Shown here one piece after another: positions 46,109 to 64,000 of a stretch of DNA of 64,000 bases. Numbering within the stretch: the first letter of the stretch is position 1; each line of letters opens with the position of its first letter. The DNA comes from Aquilaria yunnanensis (lineage: Eukaryota > Streptophyta > Magnoliopsida > Malvales > Thymelaeaceae). Location: contig CM077599.1 of assembly GCA_039654915.1 (NCBI GenBank), positions 15,502,501 through 15,566,500 on the forward strand, written 5' to 3'. The notes under the pieces were generated by a model. That model searched no databases. It was not told where the DNA came from and saw only the letters and a program-made list of their open reading frames with translations. Both the position numbers and the translations under genes were made by a program.

Positions 46109-47030
46109 GGAAATTGATCACTGAAGAGTAAGTTTTTTTGCTTGGTTGTACTTAAAAGAAAAAAAATAAAAGCTAAAAAAAAAAAAAAAAAAAAAAGAAA
46201 TGGCCACGCGAGTTACATGTCACTTGGGGGCCGCAAGTCATGGCCTGCATTCCATGATGCGCCAAACAGAGTCCGGTCTCGTGACAGGCAAGCCAATATA
46301 CGCCTGGTTTTACACGTTTGCTTAGATTTGACTTTTCAATTGAGTATTTATTTTCGTGTTCTGCTGTTTCTGACTTTCAAATGTTCCGCGGAAACATTTG
46401 CACCCTTTTGTATTGCCGAGTTAGCTTGTTAACCCCTCACCGGCTCACACTTCACAATCTCCAATATTACATACTTGCAAAATTTGTCCTTTTTATTATT
46501 TATATTAATTAGCTTATAATTTTATTTTTTATAAAAATAGAAGATTATAGCTTTTAATTTTTTTTTGTAATATAAATTAATATAAAAATATCCCAATTAA
46601 ATTTTAGTAAAAAAAAATAGTAAAAATGACCAGGTTTTGAGAGATAGAGGGAATATCTCATTCTAACTCGAGTTTATTTTTCCGGTTCTTTAAGATCGTG
46701 GCACACGGCTTTTTGGAATTTTTAAGAAAAAGATAGAACGCAGCAGAGAGTAGCTGAAATTGAGTATACTGGCACCGCTCCTGGATTAGACAAAAAACCA
46801 TACTGACTTTCAAATATCTTTCCTTTCGGCCATTCAGTCTATCAGAGTCAAAATCTATTGCTCTTTGTTAATAGAACTAATTTTTTGAAACTTTTTATTT
46901 TGTACAGAAAGATATAGTACATTAGTACTATATTAAAAAGAAGAGAGCATCCATCCAAAAATAATCTTACTATTTAAGACCGTCATAAAGCAGTTGTTGG
47001 CAAACAGTACATCTATCTTGGTTCACAACA
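46109..47030. other. Intergenic between copy 2 and the second dUTPase-like gene
   Basis: A poly-A tract lies at 46177-46200. 46470-46655 is AT-rich and ends TTTTGAGAGATAGAGGGAATA, probably a worn Stowaway end. No gene is seen. Confidence 0.4.
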
Positions 47031-47044
47031 CAGCATCTGCAGGA

Positions 47045-47691
47045 ATGGCGAGCCAAAACGAAGCCGCCCAAGCTGCTTGTGTTTTGAAGGTGAAAAAACT
47101 CTCCGAGAAGGCTGTCTTGCCCACCAGAGACACACCTCTCTCCGCTGGCTATAATCTCTCAAGGTATGCAAATGAAGACAAGAAAACCCCTCCTCATGTC
47201 TCTTCTTTGCTAGATTAATCTGTCTGCCAGTGTAACGCTTTACCGTGTTTGAGAATTGAAACTGATAAGGGACGCATGAATATTGGGCAGCGCAGCTGAG
47301 ACTAAAGTTCCTGCGAGAGGAAAAGTTCTTGTCCCTACTGATCTCTGCATCTCCATCCCTCAAGGAACATATGCTCGAATTGGTAGGTTAAGCTTTTGAT
47401 TTTGCAATTCAACAACCCCTCCTTTCTCTATGTTATAGCTTCTATGCATAGCGGTAATTTTGACCGAAATGTGTAGCATCAAGATCTGGATTGGCTCTGA
47501 AGCATTCGATCGAGGTGGGAGCTGGAGTGGTTGATCCGGATCCCAGGGGTCCAGTCTGGGTTTTGCTCTACAATCATTCTGATGCAGATTTTGAGGTCAA
47601 AGTTGGTTATGAGATCGCTCAGCTTATTCTCGAAAAGATTATGACTCCTCAGGTTGTAGAAGTCGATCATTTGGTGTCCTCTACTCCATAG
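47045..47691 (+). CDS. dUTPase-like paralogue, motifs degenerate, probably inactive
   Basis: Exons 47045-47163, 47291-47382 and 47477-47691 join at GT-AG introns, with the same phases as the complete gene and an identical second-exon length of 92 nt, to 141 residues. The N-terminus is shorter. Motif 1 is LSAGYNLSS (Asp to Asn), motif 2 ASRSG (Pro to Ser), motif 3 GVVDPDPRG (the Tyr that packs on the base is replaced by Pro), motif 4 EIAQLIL (Arg to Glu). The chain stops after DHLVSSTP, so the glycine-rich motif 5 that closes the active site is absent. The frame is open and splice sites intact, so it could still be expressed. Loss of these residues makes dUTP hydrolysis unlikely. An upstream in-frame ATG at 46994 would add 17 residues. 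Confidence 0.8.
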
Positions 47692-48279
47692 ATTCTTCTT
47701 CTCTGGTCCTAAACGAGGGGTCATGATGATAAATACAAGGTCGTTATCGCAATGATCAAGTTACCAATTACACCCCGGTACCGTAATGTTGGCCTTCATA
47801 TATAACTTCGCAATAACGCATTTCCAATGTTTCTGTTATGCTTGCGTTGATGTGTGATAGCAAATGCACCAGACATCACCGTTAAATGACCATCCCTGAA
47901 TGCCCTGTTCTGTTCTGTTACTTGTTCAATTAATCTTTACTTATAGTTGCTTCGATTAATCTTGATTTTCTATGTGCATCTAGTTTTCTTCCCGAACAGA
48001 ACAGGAACCAGTACCTGAAGTTAAAGGCAAACAAGAGTTGCACCACAAACCAGCATCGACTACGAAATAATATTGCGAATGAAACTCAAAACCATGCAGC
48101 ATCTACGCAGGTTTATTAAATATCTCTGTCAGTTGGTGAAACCCACAGAGGGGAATCTCCTATACTTGATTCCCACAGAACTAAACGCCTGCTATTTAAA
48201 GTAAAGTTGGTTAAGCTCACAGATCGACCCAATAACAAAACTCGAAAAGAAATCCTCCTTCCCATCAAAAGCAGGATTG
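47692..48279. other. Intergenic between the convergent dUTPase-like and PGI genes
   Basis: It contains the 3' untranslated regions of both genes. Nothing else is recognised. Confidence 0.5.
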
Positions 48280-55197
<6,918 letters not shown>

Positions 55198-56425
55198 TAG
55201 AATCAAATCCTCCTCCACAGATACAGAACGACACAGCAAGCGGATCGCCGCTAGCTTCGGAAATCTTGGAAACAATAATACGATTAGATTTTGAGGGTCG
55301 TTCAATGGCTTAGACACGCATTTGGCTGGGTTCGATGAATAGAAAAAAGGAAAAGGAGAAGAGTTGGAATCTGAAAAGGGTGACGACGCGGGTGGCGATG
55401 AAGTGAACCAAGGGAGCCACGTGTTAGGGATGAGGCATCTCTTTCTGAGCTAGCGGGAGGTGCGACTGCGAAACCAGGGAGCATGAAAACTGGGGCCATT
55501 TTAACGGTTTTGGAATCGCTCTCGTCCGATTGCGACATCAGGTTGAGATGTCAGCAGGTTGGGTTTAACCCATCCAAACTCTCCCATAAGTAATTAGGTT
55601 CAGGGAAGCATACCACATAATTTGTTATCTGGTATGTGATTATTATCCGTCAACTTATTTAAAATAAATAAATAAATAAATAAATATATATATATATATA
55701 TATATACACACTAAAAGAATGCGTGTATTTACAATAGTCTATTTAATAACTAGAAAAATCATAAATCAAATTAATATATGGTAATTTATGTAAAAATTAT
55801 CATTTTATTTTGAAATAAAATTATCTTTTAAATATAAATATATTAATTTGAGAGGAGTGCTGGTAGAGTTAAGTAGAATTTGTTAAATTCATACCGGGAT
55901 GGTATGGTGAATGTAGTATTTTTTTTACATCTGTACACTTCCTCCATGAACTCTAATCATAGTTCAGGTCGGTTTGTATTAATTTTAAAACATTATAATA
56001 TATTATTTTAGTATAAAGTTATCATTTTATTATACCTATGATTAAAAAACCTAAAAAATAAGTTTATAATAATTTCATTGAGAATAAATGTTTTTTATTA
56101 AATTTATTTTATTACGTTGATTGAGTTAAAAAAGAATAAAACAGTACTTACTTTGTTAAAAAATATCTTAAAATTAATTTTTTTTTATATTTCTTAAAGT
56201 GCAAAATTTCAATAAATTGATATTTTGGCAAATAATCACTTTATCTAAGAATACATAGTAATGCATTAAAATTAGTACAAAATGAACTTACATATAATTA
56301 CATATTTACAGCAACCTCTCAAGTTTCATATAATCTATGGATACCCTGTAATTTGGATGAGGTAAATTATTACTTCGGGAGTATTTAGTTCAATGATTTA
56401 GTTAAATCCTAACATATGTTTATTT
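55198..56425. other. PGI upstream region and AT-rich intergenic DNA
   Basis: 55198-55560 is GC-richer and holds the PGI leader and promoter; a minus-strand open frame (55302-55538) in it matches nothing. (AAAT)n and (AT)n tracts lie at 55665-55705. The remainder is AT-rich without recognised features. Confidence 0.45.
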
Positions 56426-56542
56426 CAAGGGAAAAAGTACCAAATTTTTCACTAATGTTTGACTTTTGAATCGGATTGTCTATTAAAATTTTCTGTAGTA
56501 CCAATATTATCATTAACGTTATAGTTTAGAATTGAGTATACC

Positions 56543-56950
56543 AGCAATAGTTAACAAGCCTTGTTTAGACTGTATATCCATTTAAATGAGTGAGTCTCCA
56601 AATCCCATATGAGAAGTAGTACAAAATATATGTACACCGTGAAATTATGTAAAATATCTCCAAACACACTAAAAGAAATACAATAGTTTGTGAAATTTGG
56701 TATCATTTAACTTAGAAAATTTAGTGACGACTGTATATCCATTGAAATGAGTAAGTCACCAACAGTTAAAAAGTCTTATTTAGACTATATATCCATTGAA
56801 ATAAGTGGGTCTCCAAATCCTATATAGGAAGTAGTACAAAATATACACACACTATAAAATTACGTAAAACATCTCCAAACATAGTAAAAGAAGTACAAGA
56901 ATTTATAAAATTTGGTATCATTTAACTTAGAAAATTTAGTGGCGACATCC
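56543..56950. repeat. Two tandem copies of a 214-bp unit
   Basis: Unit 1 (about 56549-56731) and unit 2 (about 56763-56948) share the phrases ATATCCAT(T)GAAAT, TCTCCAAATCC, GAAGTAGTACAAAATATA, CATCTCCAAACA and the long ending TTTGGTATCATTTAACTTAG. The units are perhaps 88-90% alike by eye. The tandem lies 100 bases inside a TIR-like start at 56430 (GGGAAAAAGTACCAAATT). Confidence 0.8.
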
Positions 56951-57472
56951 TATCATTATATCTTATTGGAGAGCTGAACTACCACCAAATGGCAACATAT
57001 AAAAGGCATGTGTCATTAAAAAGGTTATTGGTGATTAATTTTCTCCCTATTTATCTATAAAGTATATGGACCTTATGCAATTGGTGCTAATGTGGCCTAT
57101 TGGCAGCAACCTAATTCTTTCTTGATAAATATCACAAAAGCAAATATTAGACAGAGCATATGTGAAAGATAAGTGAACTGGACTGGTAAATTCTTCCTGG
57201 CAGTGCTATAAAATTTGGGATAAAATAGAAGGGAAACCATTATTAATTATTTTTATTTATAGTAGTTATTTATTTATATTATAATTAAAACTTTACCTTT
57301 TAAGAAGTGTGAATTTTTTAGATATAATTTTACAAAATTAATTATTTTTATTATTTTTAAAAATTGGATAGGAACAAGAATTTTGAAGACCACCTGAGAT
57401 ACCATAAAAAAAAACTTCCTTGACCAATCTAATAAAATGGCTAGATAAATTATGTTTTTAAGGAAATGCTAA

Positions 57473-58215
57473 GGAAAAAGTACCAAACTTCCCACTATAG
57501 TTTGGTTTCTCGATTAGATTGCCTATTATAGTTTTTTCTAATTTTGATGGTAACTAATGTTATAATTTAAGATCAGATTGGCACAACTATTAAAAACCTA
57601 AACACAGATGTGGGAAGTTGTTGGTTTTAAAATAATGAGATATTATTGTAACTTTTAACAAACTTTAGGAATTTTGCGTTATTTACTATTTTGTATGCAC
57701 CAGCCACTAATCGATAGTCACTGAGTACGCCATAGGGTGATGAAAGCGATGTCAAATGATGTAACATTGGACAACAATATTTGTAACAGAACAACAACCA
57801 TATTTGGAATTCAGAGATAGAAATACAAAGATATGGAATGAATGAGTTTCGTTTGATCAGAATTCCAGCTATCTGTAGTATCACAATACAATGACTAATT
57901 TAAATATAATTTTTTGAGGGATCAGTGAGGGATCCAGTGATGAAGGACTGTGGTTGTCACACAAAAAAAATGTAAATAGCAAATTACACAATATTTTTAG
58001 AGTTTGTTAAAAGTTATATAAGTATTGCAAAACTAATAACTGCTAATGTTTATCATTTGGTTTTTAATGATTGATAGCATATTCAATCTGAAGCTATAAT
58101 ATTAATGGCCAATCTGGTCCCAAATTATAACTTTAGTATATCAAAACAAAAAAAAACTATAGTGGACAATCTTGTTTAAAAGCCAAATTATATTGAGAAA
58201 TTTAGTATTTTTCCC
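57473..58215. mobile_element. TIR element, arms about 110 bp
   Basis: The left arm starts GGAAAAAGTACCAAACTTCC and contains CTATAGTTTGGTTT and GATTGCCTATTATAG. The right arm, inverted, reads GGGAAAAATACTAAATTTCTC..GATTGTCCACTATAG. The start matches the TIR-like sequence at 56430 and resembles the ends at 35790-36320. A degenerate duplication (AATGCTAA / ATACTAA) is possible. No coding content. Confidence 0.6.
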
Positions 58216-60615
58216 ATATACTAAACATGAACTTAATGGGGCCTCTTGATGTAGAGTGTCTAGTGGATGAGTTTATAGAGTAGATTAATCAGGAGAAACT
58301 GAAGAAGAAATCCCGAAAATAGGCTTTACGAGAACCCCAACTTCCGGAGGCCATAACTTTTTCTATGGTTGTCATTTCGAATGGAGTTTCATGCTCTATA
58401 TGTGTCACATTGTCTTTGTAATCGTGTTTTTTGAAGAAAAAAGTTATCATTTTGAGGGGTATCTTGACCTATAAAGTTTTTGTCGATTTTGTTTCCTATT
58501 TATTTTCTTAATTATTTTGGTTTAGGGTTTCTTTATAAGCCTATAAATAAGTCTTCTTTCATTATTATAAGACAGCCTATCAATAATATTTAACTATTTT
58601 CATAGCCTTTTACTTTCTCGTACAAGTGGATTCTCAATTTTTCTTTAATTAAGCATGTTACTTAGTCAATTTTCATTTTTTGTTGCATCACCTCTCCCAT
58701 CAAGCAGAGAATACCCACATCAAACAATAAAATATACTTGAAATACTTTGACTTTTTGCATGAATTAAAAAATTATAATTTTATTCCAATAAACATTAGG
58801 TATATAGAAGACAATTTTTAAGTGGTGATAGTTCTTAAAGAAAAAATATAATGCAGGTAAAAAACCAACAGAGCATGCAAACAGAAGAATGTAATCTCTC
58901 GGCAAAATAAAAGTTACATCATACACGTGCTTATTCTCATACTCAAGCCGATGGGTATTAGGTATGTTAACCGCCAGGATTTGAATCATGATTTATATGA
59001 AAGACTGCTTCTTTTTACAGTCAGTGAATGAGTCTAGGTTGAATAGGATAGACTATGATGTTTTAGGGTAAATTATGTTATAAAATATTTTTTGTATCTA
59101 TTCTTTTGTAATATTCTGAGTATAAAAAAAATCATGCTACTAAACTTTTATTTTTTACTAATTAATCTACTAACATTAGTAACTTAGTCCACGACCATTG
59201 AAGTTAATAAATTAGTCAATTTAACCATTGTCATTAAAATGAACGATTGAATTTTTAGGGGGTAAATTGAAAATATTATGAGTTGTTAATCTTAGAATTC
59301 TATTAATTTCTTATGTTTGTTGCTTAAAGCTTTTTGCAGATCCCTTTATTTGTTCCTCCTTCAACCTCATCGGAATCCAAAGTTCCAGCTTCTATTAGCA
59401 TCATTAATGAGTTTTTCAACTTTAGTCTTTCATTGAGTAGCCGTAGTTGTAGCCACCACACTGCCATCAGAGTTGATTCATCTTTTCCTTTGTCGGCTCT
59501 CCGCCGCATTCTCCCCCCATTTGATGCCAATCTTTGCCTCGGGGCTTCTTTGACTACATCTTATCTTCCAATGTTGTCATTGACCTTGATTGCTAGCCAA
59601 TCAGTATAGTAGGTGGCGGTAGATCTACGTTTAATTGCCTTTACTGAATTCTAGAAAAACTACACTTTTTAATTTACTTCCTTAAGAAAATTTAAAACTC
59701 GACCCCAAAGGTTTTAAAGTTTATAACTATATTCTATACATAAATATCTATTGCCCCACTAACCATTGTTTCTAACTTCACCCTTGTTTACAAGGTTGAG
59801 GCTACATCAAGCTCACCTAGTGTCTTTGACGGCTCTCACCATCTCTTACCCATTATGTTCGTTTCTTGTCATGGCCGACTTCCAACAATTAGGATTAGCA
59901 TTAGCTAGTCATATCCTAGCACCACTAGCAAAGCAAAGACTCAATCCGAGCTCTTGAAGCATTATCTGCCTTGTTTTTACAGGCATTTTCTCTTTTTCTT
60001 AATTTTAATCAATTTCAATTTTTCTAATTTTTTCCTGAACTTTTTTAAATGAAAATGTAGTCCATCAATTTTAGAAACAATGGTTGGATTGGACCTAATT
60101 TAGTGACTTCATTGGTCAAATTAGATTAAGTTATTAAATCAATGGTTTAATTGGCTAAAATAAAAATTTAGTGTCATAATTGAGCAAGAGGATAAAAATT
60201 AGTGATTTGTGATCTTCCTAGGATTTTTCAAAAAATCATCCAGGTTAGGTTCTAAAAATTCCCTTAACACTTCCATGACAATAAATGATAGACGGTTATA
60301 CTCACATTCATTTTGGTGTAATACGCGTTATTTTCACATACCATGGAAGAAAAGGTCTTTTTGTCATAGCTTAAAAAGCAGTAATGGATATCATATATAA
60401 GCAATATAATCATTATTTTATTGGGATAATAGAAACTAAATGTAATGCAAAGTAATCATTCTAACTTTATTTTCAAGTTTTTGTATAACACTTTAGGATA
60501 TAAATCTTTTGACTACATTGAAGATTCAACTATATATTATATGAGCAGAAGAAATTGCATCAACTTCTGTTGCAATTCTACATCATCAAATGGCATAACA
60601 AGTTTAAAATAATGC
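58216..60615. other. Intergenic, no gene recognised
   Basis: AT-rich DNA. Mixed-composition patches at 59330-59610 and 59760-59960 contain short open frames in several directions (for example a Leu-rich minus-strand frame at 59324-59530) but no domain that I recognise. They could be captured fragments in another worn MULE, without proof. Confidence 0.35.
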
Positions 60616-60619
60616 TTTA

Positions 60620-61410
60620 GGGCTAGTTTGTTTTTCATGCAGAGGGACGTGTAAACATGTCCCTCTACCTCTTTTTTAATCCAATTTGTAGTTAAAGCTA
60701 AAACCAGTCATAAAGTTTAACAAAATTATGGGCCTTTGTCATTTATGAAAACACATCCATACTATGTGTGAATCAATGTCATTCCCAATACCAACTTGAT
60801 CGTTTCAGGTGCAACCAGAAAATAGCCCCAGCCCCTTTCCATCATGCCTTTTTGTCGCATTTGATAGTCCACCTAGGCAGATTTGTCTTGTCCATTCAGG
60901 GGCAGTTTCAGTCTTTACCTGATTCTTTATCCAGCATCCATTCTCAGCTAATGGCAGGAATTCTAAGACTTTTAATTAGCCACATTTATACCCGGTGGTG
61001 CATTTAGTATGGGAAATATGCTAATGCAGTGTATGGAAAGTGTGGTCAAACAGGGATTTAGGCAAATCTGGTCTGTCGCCTCTAAGTTTGGAAATCAAGT
61101 CAAAACAATGGCTTTAAGAGTAGGGGGAGGATTGTGAGATAACGGAATAAAAGTAGGGGCACAATAAAGCAAGGCCATGCTAGGGATTGGCATCATTAGC
61201 ATTTAGAAAGAGAGCATGCCAAGTTATGGTAGAGCCTTAAGTAAGTGAGGACCTGTTAAAAGTGGTCGGCTAAAGGAATTAAAAACATATGAGGTAGTAA
61301 TAAATAGTTGTAATTTTGCAAAAGAACATGCCTACATTCATTTAGCCTCGAGCCCAATTAAACATTTGCAACAAGCAAAATGCATTTAAAATAAAAAAAC
61401 AAACTAGCCC
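60620..61410. mobile_element. PIF/Harbinger-type MITE
   Basis: The ends GGGCTAGTTTGTTTTT and AAAAAACAAACTAGCCC are perfect inverted repeats of about 16 bp and are flanked by TTA at 60617-60619 and 61411-61413, the target trinucleotide of the PIF/Harbinger superfamily. It is 791 bp long. The interior has no transposase. Confidence 0.75.
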
Positions 61411-61886
61411 TTAGATTTTGTTATGCCAAATTCTACCAATAATGTGCTTTATTTTTTTTTAAGGATACCAATCACGTGCCAAATCTCACGTATGTCCTGA
61501 AGCAAATTCTTTGTGATTAGCTTTAGAAGCTGATTATAGGTCTTGGATTGCCATTTATGAAGCTCTTTACCAATAAACAACCTTGACTCAATCAACAAAG
61601 CCTTTTTTTCTCAAAAGAGAATAAAGATAAGTAGAAATCTTCTTCTAGGAGGAAGTTGAGTTTTTTTAGGATTTTGATGTTTTCTCTGCACTGGCAGTAA
61701 TGACTATGATTCAAGATTAAGATCCAAAAATCCATGTGCTTAATGAAGCATTTGCTTATGGTAGGCTTCTTTAATTTTCAATTTCAAAATCAGTTTGGCC
61801 ACAAGTACTTTGATGCTTACGATTGTTCAGCTTGATTTTATACATTCTATGACATTGATGTGTTATAATGAAGAATAACAACAAAA

Positions 61887-62671
61887 GGGCTAAATTTTGC
61901 CACTAAACTATAAGGGGTTGAATAATTTTGCCATTAAACAACTAAACTTTTTTTACTGGTAAATTTGCCATTAATCTTTTCAAAACGTGTGAATTTACCA
62001 TCAATATTTTGTGATAGAAGCGAATTTTCCATTGAATGTTAAAATTGTTTAATGTAGCAAATGTGAAAAAATAAGAAAAATGCAAGTTTTAATTACAAGT
62101 TTCCTTTACCTAATATTATAGCCTCTAAGTTTTTGAATATATTATTTTAACTATAATTTTTGCTCCAATAAACTCATGTATCCTTCACCACCCTCCACTC
62201 TTTCTACCACCAACGTTACCTTCACTTGTCTACACATCCTGACAATGTTCCCAGAAATACTCTTTAGAACACTACTGATCAAATAGGGTTTGACTGATAC
62301 AAATAGGATTAAATCTAAAGTCATTGTAGTTATAAAATAAAGAATCAATGAGAGTGGTGGTGAAGGATTGCTCAGCAACCATGAGAAAAATAAAGATAAG
62401 AAGGCTCAAGAATGGTGGTGTGTGATCAAACTTAGGGTTTTGGCTCATTTAGGTGTGGTAAAAGATTTGTAGCTAAAGATCAAAGAAATTTTTTTTAGGG
62501 ATTAGTTTAAGAATTGTGTTATAGAATATTCTTTGAACAAACTAAATATTTCTACCATTTAACTATCAATGCTAAGATTACCGACAACGAAAATGTTAAT
62601 AATAAATTTCCTTGCAAAAACAAAAATCCTCAAAATTACTTCACCCATATAGTTTAGTGACAAATTTACCC
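61887..62671. mobile_element. TIR element with arms of about 45 bp
   Basis: The left end GGGCTAAATTTTGCCACTAA and the right end TTAGTGACAAATTTACCC are inverted repeats that continue with CTATAnGGG and AATTTTG. It is about 785 bp long. There is no clear target duplication and no recognised cargo. Confidence 0.6.
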
Positions 62672-63094
62672 TTTTTGGAGAAGAAAAAAAAAATACCCTT
62701 TTCTCAACAGCCTATTTTAGAAGCGTTATGAAGATGGTGACACTTTTGTCGGACTTCTATAAGAACTGTTATAAAAGTTTGATTATTACGTTCTTCATTC
62801 TTTTGAAGAATGTATTCCTTATCCATAAGATTCATTTTATCTCTCTTCTATTGGTCCAAAATTACAAATGACTACTCATCCTTACTATAAAAAGACATTC
62901 AAACAATATACAAGGAATTGCCTCTCACTCTTCCCATTTTTCAGGTAAATATATTTGAAATAGAATATGAGGATTTTTTTCCTTAAAGTTTGAGGATCCT
63001 TCTTCCTCAACAAAGCATCACTGTAAAGTTCCTCAATTCTAGCTATCTAATATGTCTCCTAACAATTCCTCATTATTATATAAGACAACTCATG

Positions 63095-64000
63095 TACTAC
63101 TAGAAAAATCATGATTCTCTTTTGACAAGTTGTCATCGGAAAACACCATTTTCAACGGAAAGCCGATGAAGACAAGTCTGTTTGCTTTAGAATATGTCAA
63201 AAAGAGATTTTTTATTGCAACTATTAGATTTCCTAACAGAACCAATAGCCACCATCCATCAAAAAATCCCACAAAATAGTCAAAAAAGATTTTTTCCTTG
63301 GAAAAATATCATTTTTTATGTATTACACATGGTAGTCCATCAAATGTCTGGATTCGAAGCTTTGTCCTTAATTCAAAAATATGTAGAAGTTCTAGACTTA
63401 AACTAACATTTTGCATCTCCTATTTTCTTCACAAATTTGATTATGCACATAGACTCCATCTCCAAGAAATGTATAGTTTGGTCCCAAAGTCTGTAGGGTC
63501 ACATTTAAACCACCCATGGGGCATAAAATTAATGAGAAAGATAAGAAAGAAGAAAAAGAAAAATAAGAAAAAGAAGTAGATGATGATAAAAAAAAAATGG
63601 AGGAAGAAGAAGAAGGTAATGATAAAGAAGAAAAGAAAAAGGTAATAATAAGGAATAAATAAAGGGAGACAAAAAAAGATGAAGAAAAGGATAAGAATAA
63701 GGAAATTTTGTTAGAAAGAAAAGGAATATGGGAGAGAAGAAAAATGAGGTTTTGATGAAAGATAATGATTTTATAATTGTGGAAGAGGAGAAAAAATATT
63801 AAATTCAAAACTAAAAATTAAAATTTTTAATGGGACAATTGGGAGGGAAATTTTTCAATTTTTGATAGATAATCAATAAAAATAAATTATTCAAAAAATT
63901 TCATTTGGAAACCAATTTTGAGTGAATTTCTTTCACATTGACTGGGAATGTAACTGAAAAATTTGTTGATGGCTAGCTATCAGATTTTCCAATAAATAAT
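63095..64000 (+). mobile_element. CACTA-like terminus, runs off the right edge
   Basis: It begins TACTACTAGAAAAATC, one base from the common plant CACTA end CACTACTAGAAAAA. Behind it are short motifs of subterminal type (TTGACAAGTTGTCA, TTTCAACGGAAAGCC). A long purine tract fills 63530-63790. No transposase is visible in this part. The assignment rests on the terminus only. Confidence 0.45.

Noticed and set aside
55302..55538. 78-residue minus-strand frame upstream of PGI
   Set aside because: It lies in the PGI promoter or leader, has no recognised motif, and is not needed to complete the 568-residue PGI.
59100..60210. Possible long-TIR MULE with short open frames inside
   Set aside because: The supposed arms share only loose AT-rich phrases (AATTTAACCATTG and similar); no clean ends or target duplication were found.

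Overview
The window is nuclear DNA of a flowering plant, almost certainly a eudicot: it is AT-rich, its genes have short exons and GT-AG introns, it encodes plant-specific families (OVATE, DUF620, DUF1068, DUF506), and it holds plant-type CACTA, hAT, MULE, Stowaway, Harbinger, SINE and LTR elements. I cannot name the species.

Layout. 0-6.3 kb: the 5' end of a CACTA transposon with a decayed transposase on the minus strand, abutting the end of a second CACTA element. 6.7-8.2 kb: a 1.5 kb foldback element with a perfect 10-bp target duplication. 8.2-11 kb: AT-rich direct repeats. 12.1-12.8 kb: an intronless OVATE-family gene. 13.8-18.4 kb: a small CACTA-like element, a copia-type LTR, and a hAT relic inserted in a MULE arm. 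19.3 kb: a DUF506 pseudogene. 21.1-22.6 kb: a three-exon DUF620 gene. 23.8-24.9 kb: a long-TIR MULE. 25.0-26.5 kb: a cluster of C/D box snoRNAs behind a telo-box promoter. 27.8-29.5 kb: a second foldback-type MULE with gene-like cargo. 31.3-32.4 kb: a three-exon DUF1068 (ELMO/NKS1-like) gene. 33.4-39 kb: a solo LTR, a SINE and low-complexity repeats. 39.3-46.1 kb: two nearly identical Pack-MULEs in opposite orientation, flanking a segment with a Pack-MULE that captured part of a receptor kinase, a RING-H2 gene and a complete dUTPase gene. 47.0-47.7 kb: a second, degenerate dUTPase-like gene. 48.3-55.2 kb: the complete 23-exon gene for cytosolic glucose-6-phosphate isomerase. 55.3-64 kb: AT-rich DNA with several TIR elements, ending in a CACTA-like terminus.

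The most notable observation is at 39.3-46.1 kb. The 10-bp target duplications of the two Pack-MULE copies are exchanged between the copies, in reverse complement. That is the footprint expected if the two inverted copies recombined and flipped the 3.5 kb between them, carrying the RING gene, the dUTPase gene and the kinase-bearing Pack-MULE. Turning the segment back makes the two dUTPase genes head-to-tail duplicates.

The host genes have unrelated roles: PGI (sugar metabolism), dUTPase (nucleotide sanitation), ELMO-like (Golgi pectin scaffold), OVATE (transcriptional repression), RING-H2 (ubiquitin ligase) and DUF620 (unknown). Their grouping shows no pathway logic. The strongest theme is repeated capture, duplication and rearrangement of gene pieces by Mutator-like elements.
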